53,984 nucleotides of DNA from Liolophura sinensis (Eukaryota; Mollusca; Polyplacophora; Chitonida; Chitonidae), in NCBI RefSeq assembly GCF_032854445.1, contig NW_027018226.1, positions 1 through 53,984 of the forward strand, written 5' to 3'. This document shows positions 24,019 through 34,486 of the stretch, piece after piece. Each line of letters opens with the position of its first letter. The stretch's first letter is position 1. Position numbers and translations under genes: made by a program. The notes under the pieces are model-generated. The model was given only the letters and a program-made list of their open reading frames with translations, made no database searches and had not been told where the DNA came from.

Positions 24019-27000
24019 ATGCGGAATTGGGCCAGGCATCGGCAGCTGTTAAAAAATTGCAAATTTCCCTGGTTTCCATGGAGTAAGAGCCGTTGCTGGG
24101 CACGTGACTATGACATCAATGATCATTCAATTGTCGCTACAGCCAAAAGTATTGGTCGGAGAGCAACGCGGTTTGCACCATTGGTTTTCTCGTCACAAAA
24201 TACGTCGGATTAGTCTCTTATAAGCAGCACTGGAACAGTTTTTCCACTTTTGCATTTTTGCCTGGTCTTTTTGTTAATTGAAATCAGATACACTGTACTA
24301 TGCACTATCGCGACTGGTCGTTACTATATTCAACTTTTAACTATACGTTATGTGCCCTTCGGTAGCCCAGAAGACGTCAAATCTTTGGGCTAAGCCCATT
24401 TAACTCATCCAGCAATTGTCTTACTTTTAAGTCCAAGACAATCTCAATGTCTTTATCTACGTGTAGAAAAACCACACCATTCGTACATAAAAAACACAAT
24501 GTACTAGATACAGTCTGCTGTAAAAAGTACAACTGATCACTGAACCACATCTATAAGGTTCTAATAGATGCGGAATTGGGCCAGGCATCGGCAGCTGTTA
24601 AAAAATTGCAAATTTCCCTGGTTTCCATGGAGTAAGAGCCGTTGCTGGGCACGTGACTATGCCATCAATGATCATTCAATTGTCGCTACAGCCAAAAGTA
24701 TTGGTCGGAGAGCAACGCGGTTTGCACCATTCGATTTCTCGTCACAAAATACGTCGGATTACCTTCTTACCAGCAGCACTGGAACAGTTTTTCCACTTTT
24801 GCATTTTTGCCTGGTCTTTTTGTTAATTGAAATCGGATACACTGTACTATGCACAATCGCGACTGGTCGTTACTATATTCAACTTTTAACTATACGTTAT
24901 GTGCCCTTCGGTAGCCCAGAAGACGTCAAATCTTTGGGCTAAGCCCATTTAACTCATCCAGCAATTGTCTTACTTCTAAGTCCAAGACAATCTCAATGTC
25001 TTTATCTACGTGTAGAAAAAGCACACCATTTGTACATAAAAAGCACAAGGTACTAGATACAGTCTGCTGTAAAAAGTACAACTGATCACTGAACCACATC
25101 AATAAGGTTTTAAAAGATGCGGAATTGGCCCAGGCATCGGCAGCTGTTTAAAAAATTGCAAATTTCCCTGGTTTCCATGGAGTAAGAGCCGTTGCTGGGC
25201 ACGTGACTATGACATCAATGATCATTCAATTGTCGCTACAGCCAAAAGTATTGGTCGGAGAGCAACGCGGTTTCCACCATTCGATTTCTCGTCACAAAAT
25301 ACGTCGGATTAGTCTCTTATAAGCAGCACTGGAACAGTTTTTCCACTTTTGCATTTTTGCCTGGTCTTTTTGTTAATTGAAATCGGATACACTGTACTAT
25401 GCACAATCGCGACTGGTCGTTACTATATTCAACTTTTAACTATACGTTATGTGCCCTTCGGTAGCCCAGAAGACGTCAAATCTTTGGGCTAAGCCCATTT
25501 AACTCATCCAGCAATTGTCTTACTTTTAAGTCCAAGACAATCTCAATGTCTTTATCTACGTGTAGAAAAACCACACCATTCGTACATAAAAAACACAATG
25601 TACTAGATACAGTCTGCTGTAAAAAGTACAACTGATCACTGAACCACATCTATAAGGTTCTAATAGATGCGGAATTGGGCCAGGCATCGGCAGCTGTTAA
25701 AAAATTGCAAATTTCCCTGGTTTCCATGGAGTAAGAGCCGTTGCTGGGCACGTGACTATGACATCAATGATCATTCAATTGTCGCTACAGCCAAAAGTAT
25801 TGGTCGGAGAGCAACGCGGTTTGCACCATTGGTTTTCTCGTCACAAAATACGTCGGATTAGTCTCTTATAAGCAGCACTGGAACAGTTTTTCCACTTTTG
25901 CATTTTTGCCTGGTCTTTTTGTTAATTGAAATCAGATACACTGTACTATGCACAATCGCGACTGGTCGTTACTATATTCAACTTTTAACTATACGTTATG
26001 TGCCCTTCGGTAGCCCAGAAGACGTCAAATCTTTGGGCTAAGCCCATTTAACTCATCCAGCAATTGTCTTACTTTTAAGTCCAAGACAATCTCAATGTCT
26101 TTATCTACGTGTAGAAAAACCACACCATTCGTACATAAAAAACACAATGTACTAGATACAGTCTGCTGTAAAAAGTACAACTGATCACTGAACCACATCT
26201 ATAAGGTTCTAATAGATGCGGAATTGGGCCAGGCATCGGCAGCTGTTAAAAAATTGCAAATTTCCCTGGTTTCCATGGAGTAAGAGCCGTTGCTGGGCAC
26301 GTGACTATGCAATCAATGATCATTCAATTGTGGCTACAGTCAAAAGTATTGGTCGGAGAGCAACGCGGTTTGCACCATTCGATTTCTCGTCACAAAATAC
26401 GTCGGATTACCTTCTTACCAGCAGCACTGGAACAGTTTTTCCACTTTTGCATTTTTGCCTGGTCTTTTTGTTAATTGAAATCGGATACACTGTACTATGC
26501 ACAATCGCGACTGGTCGTTACTATATTCAACTTTTAACTATACGTTATGTGCCCTTCGGTAGCCCAGAAGACGTCAAATCTTTGGGCTAAGCCCATTTAA
26601 CTCATCCAGCAATTGTCTTACTTCTAAGTCCAAGACAATCTCAATGTCTTTATCTACGTGTAGAAAAAGCACACCATTTGTACATAAAAAACACAAGGTA
26701 CTAGATACAGTCTGCTGTAAAAAGTACAACTGATCACTGAACCACATCAATAAGGTTTTAAAAGATGCGGAATTGGCCCAGGCATCGGCAGCTGTTTAAA
26801 AAATTGCAAATTTCCCTGGTTTCCATTGAGTAAGAGCCGTTGCTGGGCACGTGACTATGACATCAATGATCATTCAATTGTCGCTACAGCCAAAAGTATT
26901 GGTCGGAGAGCAACGCGGTTTCCACCATTCGATTTCTCGTCACAAAATACGTCGGATTAGTCTCTTATAAGCAGCACTGGAACAGTTTTTCCACTTTTGC

Positions 27001-27314
27001 ATTTTTGCCTGGTCTTTTTGTTAATTGAAATCGGATACACTGTACTATGCACAATCGCGACTGGTCGTTACTATATTCAACTTTTAACTATACGTTATGT
27101 GCCCTTCGGTAGCCCAGAAGACGTCAAATCTTTGGGCTAAGCCCATTTAACTCATCCAGCAATTGTCTTACTTTTAAGTCCAAGACAATCTCAATGTCTT
27201 TATCTACGTGTAGAAAAACCACACCATTCGTACATAAAAAACACAATGTACTAGATACAGTCTGCTGTAAAAAGTACAACTGATCACTGAACCACATCTA
27301 TAAGGTTCTAATAG
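24019..27314 (+). repeat. Partner of 380-3681; two rounds of an AAB trimer
   Basis: Units 24019, 24568 and 25117 repeat as 25667, 26216 and 26765, a 1648-bp trimer. The first unit carries CCATTGGTTTTC, the second has CTATGC before ATCAATG and GATTACCTTC, and the third is subtype B. The whole six-unit block matches 380-3681. Confidence 0.85.
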
Positions 27315-28680
27315 ATGCGGAATTGGGCCAGGCATCGGCAGCTGTTAAAAAATTGCAAATTTCCCTGGTTTCCATGGAGTAAGAGCCGTTGCTGGGCACG
27401 TGACTATGACATCAATGATCATTCAATTGTCGCTACAGCCAAAAGTATTGGTCGGAGAGCAACGCGGTTTGCACCATTCGATTTCTCGTCACAAAATACG
27501 TCGGATTACCTTCTTACCAGCAGCACTGGAACAGTTTTTCCACTTTTGCATTTTTGCCTGGTCTTTTTGTTAATTGAAATCGGCTACACTGTACTATGCA
27601 CAATCGCGACTGTTCGTTACTATATTCAACTTTTAACTATACGTTATGTGCCCTTCGGTAGCCCAGAAGACGTCAAATCTTTGGGCTAAGCCCATTTAAC
27701 TCATCCAGCAATTGTCTTACTTTTAAGTCCAAGACAATCTCAATGTCTTTATCTACGTGTAGAAAAACCACACCATTCGCACATAAAAAACACAATGTAC
27801 TAGATACAGTCTGCTGTAAAAAGTACAACTGATCACTGAACCACATCTATAAGGTTCTAATAGATGCGGAATTGGGCCAGGCATCGGCAGCTGTTAAAAA
27901 ATTGCAAATTTCCCTGGTTTCCATGGAGTAAGAGCCGTTGCTGGGCACGTGACTATGACATCAATGATCATTCAATTGTGGCTACAGCCAAAAGTATTGG
28001 TCGGAGAGCAAAGCGGTTTCCACCATTCGATTTCTCGTCACAAAATACGTCGGATTAGCTTACTACCATCAGCACTGGAACAGTTTTTCCACTTTTGCAT
28101 TTTTGCCTGGTCTTTTTGTTAATTGAAATCGGATACATTCTACTATGTACAATCGCGACTGGTTATTACTATATTCAACTTTTGACTATAAGTTATGTGC
28201 CCTTCTGTAGCCCAGAAGACGTCAAATCTTTGGGCTAAGCCCATTTAACTCACCCAGCAATTGTCTTACTTCTAAGTCCAAGACAATCTCAATGTCTTTA
28301 TCTACGTGTAGAAAAAGCACACCATTTGTACATAAAAAACACAAGGTACTAGATACAGTCTGCTGTAAAAAGTACAACTGATCACTGAACCACATCAATA
28401 AGGTTTTAAAAGATGCGGAATTGGCCCAGGCATCGGCAGCTGTTTAAAAAATTGCAAATTTCCCTGGTTTCCATGGAGTAAGAGCCGTTGCTGGGCACGT
28501 GACTATGACATCAATGATAATTCAATTGTGGCTACAGCCAAAAGTATTGGTGGGAGAGCAACGCGGTTTCCACCATTCGATTTCTCGTGACAAAATACGT
28601 CGGATTAGCCTCCTACCATCAGCACTGGAACAGTTTTTCCACTTTTGCATTTTTGCCTGGTCTTTTTGTTAATTGAAATC

Positions 28681-28700
28681 GGATACAATCGCGACTGGTC
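28681..28700 (+). other. 14-bp deletion at TAC/TAC direct repeat (monomer at 28413)
   Basis: Normal B-type units read GGATACATTCTACTATGTAC then AATCGC; here GGATAC joins directly to AATCGC. The missing 14 bases are bounded by TAC on both sides, the usual sign of replication slippage. The same deletion occurs near 30316-30333 (with AATAGC), near 32189-32208 and near 33823-33840. The latter two are the 3.5-kb duplicates of the first two. Affected units are 535-536 bp. Confidence 0.88.
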
Positions 28701-30315
28701 ATTACTATATTCAACTTTTGACTATAAGTTATGTGCCCTTCTGTAGCCCAGAAGACGTCAAATCTTTGGGCTAAGCCCATTTAACTCACCCAGCAATTGT
28801 CTTACTTTTAAGTCCAAGACAATCTCAATGTCTTTATCTACGTGTAGAAAAACCACACCATTCGTACAAAAAAAACACAATGTACTAGATACAGTCTGCT
28901 GTAAAAAGTACAACTGATCACTGAACCACATCTATAAGGTTCTAATAGATGCGGAATTGGGCCAGGCATCGGCAGCTGTTTAAAAAATTGCAAATTTCCC
29001 TGGTTTCCATGGAGTAAGAGCCGTTGCTGGGCACGTGACTATGACATCAATGATCATTCAATTGTCGCTACAGCCAAAAGTATTGGTCGGAGAGCAACGC
29101 GGTTTGCACCATTCGATTTCTGGTGACAAAATACGTCGGATTAGCCTCTTACCAGCAGCACTGGAACAGTTTTTCCACTTTTGCATTTTTGCCTGGTCTT
29201 TTTGTTAATTGAAATCGGATACACTGTACTATGCACAATCGCGACTGGTCGTTACTATATTCAACTTTTAACTATACGTTATGTGCCCTTCGGTAGCCCA
29301 GAAGACGTCAAATCTTTGGGCTAAGCCCATTTAACTCATCCAGCAATTGTCTTACTTTTAAGTCCAAGACAATCTCAATGTCTTTATCTACGTGTAGAAA
29401 AACCACACCATTTGTACATAAAAAACACAAGGTACTAGATACAGTCTGCTGTAAAAAGTACAACTGATCACTGACCCACATCAATAAGGTTCTAAAAGAT
29501 GCGGAATTGGCCCAGGCATCGGCAGCTGTTTAAAAAATTGCAAATTTCCCTGGTTTCCATGGAGTAAGAGCCGTTGCTGGGCACGTGACTATGACATCAA
29601 TGATCATTCAATTGTCGCTACAGCCAAAAGTAATGGTCGGAGAGCAACGCGGTTTGCACCATTCGATTTCTCGTGCCAAAATACGTCGGATTAGCCTCTT
29701 ACCAGCAGCACTGGAACAGTTTGTCCACTTTTGCATTTTTGCCTGGTCTTTTTGTTAATTGAAATCGGACACACTGTACTATGCACAATCGCGACTGGTC
29801 ATTACTATATTCAACTTTTAACTATACGTTATGTGCGCTCCGGTAGCCCAGAAGACGTCAAATCTTTGGGCTAAGCCCATTTAACTCATCCAGCAATTGT
29901 CTTACTTTTAAGTCCAAGACAATCTCAATGTCTTTATCTACGTGTAGAAAAACCACACCATTCGTACATAAAAAACACAATGTACTAGATACAGTCTGCT
30001 GTAAAAAGTACAACTGATCACTGAACCACATCTATAAGGTTCTAATAGATGCGGAATTGGGCCAGGCATCGGCAGCTGTTAAAAAATTGCATATTTCCCT
30101 GGTTTCCATGGAGTAAGAGCCGTTGCTGGGCACGTGACTATGACATCAATGATCATTCAATTGTGGCTACAGCCAAAAGTATTGGTGGGAGAGCAACGCG
30201 GTTTCCACCATTCGATTTCTCGTGACAAAATACGTCGGATTAGCCTCCTACCATCAGCACTGGAACAGTTTTTCCACTTTTGCATTTTTGCCTGGTCTTT
30301 TTGTTAATGGAAATC

Positions 30316-30333
30316 GGATACAATAGCGACTGG
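30316..30333 (+). other. 14-bp deletion, second carrier (monomer at 30049)
   Basis: It has the same deletion as at 28681, with an additional C-to-A change giving ACAATAGCGAC. It lies three units downstream of the first carrier, so an inner three-monomer duplication, older than the 3.5-kb one, probably spread the deletion. Confidence 0.85.
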
Positions 30334-30583
30334 TCATTACTATATTCAACTTTTGACTATAAGTTATGTGCCCTTCTGTAGCCCAGAAGACGTCAAATCT
30401 TTGGGCTAAGCCCATTTAACTCACCCAGCAATTGTCTTACATCTAAGTCCAAGACAATCTCAATGACTTTATCTACGTGTAGAAAAACCACACCATTTGT
30501 ACATAAAAAACACAAGGTACTAGATATAGTCTGCTGTAAAAAGTTCAACTGATCACTGAACCACATCAATAAGGTTCTAAAAG

Positions 30584-30821
30584 ATGCGGAATTGGGCCAG
30601 CCATCGGCAGCTGTTTAAAAAATTGCAAATTTCCCTGGTTTCCATGGAGTAAGAGCCGTTGCTGAGCAATTGTCTTACTTTTAAGTCCAAGACAATCTCA
30701 ATGTCTTTATCTACGTGTATAAAAACCACACCATTCGTACATAAAAAACACAATGTACTAGATACAGTCTGCTGTAAAAAGTACAACTGATCACTGAACC
30801 ACATGTATAAGGTTCTAATAG
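30584..30821 (+). repeat. Truncated 238-bp monomer (311-bp internal deletion), copy 1
   Basis: The sequence runs from the anchor through GCCGTTGCTG and then jumps near 30665 straight to AGCAATTGTC, so about 311 bp are missing. The loss removes the CACGTG, AATGATCATT and AGCCCA/TGGGCT elements but keeps the 8-bp-stem hairpin. The junction GCTGAGC shares AGC with the normal CCCAGC just before the retained part, and a GCTGAGCACG variant exists near 39354, so 3-base microhomology at the break is possible. The join also creates a 109-codon minus-strand open frame (30577-30906) that I do not regard as a gene. Confidence 0.92.
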
Positions 30822-30978
30822 ATGCGGAATTGGGCCAGGCATCGGGAGCTGTTAAAAAATTGCATATTTCCCTGGTTTCCATGGAGTAAGAGCCGTTGCT
30901 GGGCACGTGACTATGACATCAATGATCATTCAATTGTGGCTACAGCCAAAAGTATTGGTCGGAGAGCAACGCGGTTTC

Positions 30979-33900
30979 CACCATTCGATTTCTCGTCACA
31001 AAATACGTCGGATTACCTTCTTACCAGCAGCACTGGAACAGTTTTTCCACTTTTGCATTTTTGCCTGGTCTTTTTGTTAATTGAAATCGGCTACACTGTA
31101 CTATGCACAATCGCGACTGTTCGTTACTATATTCAACTTTTAACTATACGTTATGTGCCCTTCGGTAGCCCAGAAGACGTCAAATCTTTGGGCTAAGCCC
31201 ATTTAACTCATCCAGCAATTGTCTTACTTTTAAGTCCAAGACAATCTCAATGTCTTTATCTACGTGTAGAAAAAACCACACCATTCGCACATAAAAAACA
31301 CAATGTACTAGATACAGTCTGCTGTAAAAAGTACAACTGATCACTGAACCACATCTATAAGGTTCTAATAGATGCGGAATTGGGCCAGGCATCGGCAGCT
31401 GTTAAAAAATTGCAAATTTCCCTGGTTTCCATGGAGTAAGAGCCGTTGCTGGGCACGTGACTATGACATCAATGATCATTCAATTGTGGCTACAGCCAAA
31501 AGTATTGGTCGGAGAGCAAAGCGGTTTCCACCATTCGATTTCTCGTCACAAAATACGTCGGATTAGCTTACTACCATCAGCACTGGAACAGTTTTTCCAC
31601 TTTTGCATTTTTGCCTGGTCTTTTTGTTAATTGAAATCGGATACATTCTACTATGTACAATCGCGACTGGTTATTACTATATTCAACTTTTGACTATAAG
31701 TTATGTGCCCTTCTGTAGCCCAGAAGACGTCAAATCTTTGGGCTAAGCCCATTTAACTCACCCAGCAATTGTCTTACTTCTAAGTCCAAGACAATCTCAA
31801 TGTCTTTATCTACGTGTAGAAAAAGCACACCATTTGTACATAAAAAACACAAGGTACTAGATACAGTCTGCTGTAAAAAGTACAACTGATCACTGAACCA
31901 CATCAATAAGGTTTTAAAAGATGCGGAATTGGCCCAGGCATCGGCAGCTGTTTAAAAAATTGCAAATTTCCCTGGTTTCCATGGAGTAAGAGCCGTTGCT
32001 GGGCACGTGACTATGACATCAATGATAATTCAATTGTGGCTACAGCCAAAAGTATTGGTGGGAGAGCAACGCGGTTTCCACCATTCGATTTCTCGTGACA
32101 AAATACGTCGGATTAGCCTCCTACCATCAGCACTGGAACAGTTTTTCCACTTTTGCATTTTTGCCTGGTCTTTTTGTTAATTGAAATCGGATACAATCGC
32201 GACTGGTCATTACTATATTCAACTTTTGACTATAAGTTATGTGCCCTTCTGTAGCCCAGAAGACGTCAAATCTTTGGGCTAAGCCCATTTAACTCACCCA
32301 GCAATTGTCTTACTTTTAAGTCCAAGACAATCTCAATGTCTTTATCTACGTGTAGAAAAACCACACCATTCGTACAAAAAAAACACAATGTACTAGATAC
32401 AGTCTGCTGTAAAAAGTACAACTGATCACTGAACCACATCTATAAGGTTCTAATAGATGCGGAATTGGGCCAGGCATCGGCAGCTGTTTAAAAAATTGCA
32501 AATTTCCCTGGTTTCCATGGAGTAAGAGCCGTTGCTGGGCACGTGACTATGACATCAATGATCATTCAATTGTCGCTACAGCCAAAAGTATTGGTCGGAG
32601 AGCAACGCGGTTTGCACCATTCGATTTCTGGTGACAAAATACGTCGGATTAGCCTCTTACCAGCAGCACTGGAACAGTTTTTCCACTTTTGCATTTTTGC
32701 CTGGTCTTTTTGTTAATTGAAATCGGATACACTGTACTATGCACAATCGCGACTGGTCGTTACTATATTCAACTTTTAACTATACGTTATGTGCCCTTCG
32801 GTAGCCCAGAAGACGTCAAATCTTTGGGCTAAGCCCATTTAACTCATCCAGCAATTGTCTTACTTTTAAGTCCAAGACAATCTCAATGTCTTTATCTACG
32901 TGTAGAAAAACCACACCATTTGTACATAAAAAACACAAGGTACTAGATACAGTCTGCTGTAAAAAGTACAACTGATCACTGACCCACATCAATAAGGTTC
33001 TAAAAGATGCGGAATTGGCCCAGGCATCGGCAGCTGTTTAAAAAATTGCAAATTTCCCTGGTTTCCATGGAGTAAGAGCCGTTGCTGGGCACGTGACTAT
33101 GACATCAATGATCATTCAATTGTCGCTACAGCCAAAAGTAATGGTCGGAGAGCAACGCGGTTTGCACCATTCGATTTCTCGTGCCAAAATACGTCGGATT
33201 AGCCTCTTACCAGCAGCACTGGAACAGTTTGTCCACTTTTGCATTTTTGCCTGGTCTTTTTGTTAATTGAAATCGGATACACTGTACTATGCACAATCGC
33301 GACTGGTCATTACTATATTCAACTTTTAACTATACGTTATGTGCGCTCCGGTAGCCCAGAAGACGTCAAATCTTTGGGCTAAGCCCATTTAACTCATCCA
33401 GCAATTGTCTTACTTTTAAGTCCAAGACAATCTCAATGTCTTTATCTACGTGTAGAAAAACCACACCATTCGTACATAAAAAACACAATGTACTAGATAC
33501 AGTCTGCTGTAAAAAGTACAACTGATCACTGAACCACATCTATAAGGTTCTAATAGATGCGGAATTGGGCCAGGCATCGGCAGCTGTTAAAAAATTGCAT
33601 ATTTCCCTGGTTTCCATGGAGTAAGAGCCGTTGCTGGGCACGTGACTATGACATCAATGATCATTCAATTGTGGCTACAGCCAAAAGTATTGGTGGGAGA
33701 GCAACGCGGTTTCCACCATTCGATTTCTCGTGACAAAATACGTCGGATTAGCCTCCTACCATCAGCACTGGAACAGTTTTTCCACTTTTGCATTTTTGCC
33801 TGGTCTTTTTGTTAATGGAAATCGGATACAATAGCGACTGGTCATTACTATATTCAACTTTTGACTATAAGTTATGTGCCCTTCTGTAGCCCAGAAGACG

Positions 33901-34486
33901 TCAAATCTTTGGGCTAAGCCCATTTAACTCACCCAGCAATTGTCTTACATCTAAGTCCAAGACAATCTCAATGACTTTATCTACGTGTAGAAAAACCACA
34001 CCATTTGTACATAAAAAACACAAGGTACTAGATATAGTCTGCTGTAAAAAGTTCAACTGATCACTGAACCACATCAATAAGGTTCTAAAAGATGCGGAAT
34101 TGGGCCAGCCATCGGCAGCTGTTTAAAAAATTGCAAATTTCCCTGGTTTCCATGGAGTAAGAGCCGTTGCTGAGCAATTGTCTTACTTTTAAGTCCAAGA
34201 CAATCTCAATGTCTTTATCTACGTGTATAAAAACCACACCATTCGTACATAAAAAACACAATGTACTAGATACAGTCTGCTGTAAAAAGTACAACTGATC
34301 ACTGAACCACATGTATAAGGTTCTAATAGATGCGGAATTGGGCCAGGCATCGGGAGCTGTTAAAAAATTGCATATTTCCCTGGTTTCCATGGAGTAAGAG
34401 CCGTTGCTGGGCACGTGACTATGACATCAATGATCATTCAATTGTGGCTACAGCCAAAAGTATTGGTCGGAGAGCAACGCGGTTTC
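30979..34486 (+). repeat. 3.5-kb higher-order block, copy 2
   Basis: This is the tandem partner of the preceding block, offset 3507-3508 bp. By reading I find only two differences over the full length: one extra A in the GTAGAAAAAACC run near 31271, and GGATACAC near 33276 where copy 1 has GGACACAC near 29769. Similarity ends just after 34486, where CTCATGAC near 34500 replaces CTCGTCAC. Both copy boundaries fall 156 bases after an anchor, that is, at the same point of the monomer. Confidence 0.93.
34092..34329 (+). repeat. Truncated 238-bp monomer, copy 2
   Basis: It has the same internal deletion with the same junction near 34173, 3508 bp after the first. It arose once and was copied with the 3.5-kb block; no other truncated unit of this kind is seen in the window. 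Confidence 0.92.

Larger units (their letters stand above)
1..27471 (+). repeat. Left array domain: A/B subtype higher-order structure
   Basis: Two monomer subtypes alternate here. Subtype A reads ATACACTGTACTATGCAC, CGTTAC, AACTATACG, CTTCGGTAG, CATCCAGC, CTTTTAAG, ACCACACCATTCG, AATGTACT, ATCTATAAGG and TTCTAATAGATG. Subtype B reads ATACATTCTACTATGTAC, CATTAC, GACTATAAG, CTTCTGTAG, CACCCAGC, CTTCTAAG, AGCACACCATTTG, AAGGTACT, ATCAATAAGG and TTTTAAAAGATG, followed by GGCCC and an extra T in GTTTAAAAAATTG. The markers travel together, so these are old subfamilies and not random noise. Stretches show AB dimers of ~1099 bp (for example 17974-20723) and AAB trimers of ~1648 bp (for example 22370-27315). 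Mosaic monomers that switch subtype inside the unit are common, as expected from gene conversion or unequal exchange. Confidence 0.85.
27472..30978 (+). repeat. 3.5-kb higher-order block, copy 1
   Basis: This block of 3507 bp is followed directly by a second, almost identical copy. It contains six full or nearly full monomers and one truncated 238-bp monomer. Its rare markers include CGGCTACACTG with CTGTTCG near 27583-27613, GGTGGGAG near 28550, two monomers with a 14-bp deletion, TAATGGTCGG near 29631, GTGCGCTCC near 29834, AGATATAGTC near 30523 and a GTGTATAAAAA near 30715. All recur about 3507 bp later. The left breakpoint is bracketed by the change at 27471 (TTTGCACC in copy 1, TTTCCACC at 30978). 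Confidence 0.93.

Noticed and set aside
30577-30906. 109-codon minus-strand open frame (also 34085-34414)
   Set aside because: Created by the 311-bp deletion joining two parts of the monomer. It contains the same peptide segment twice for that reason and has no protein features.
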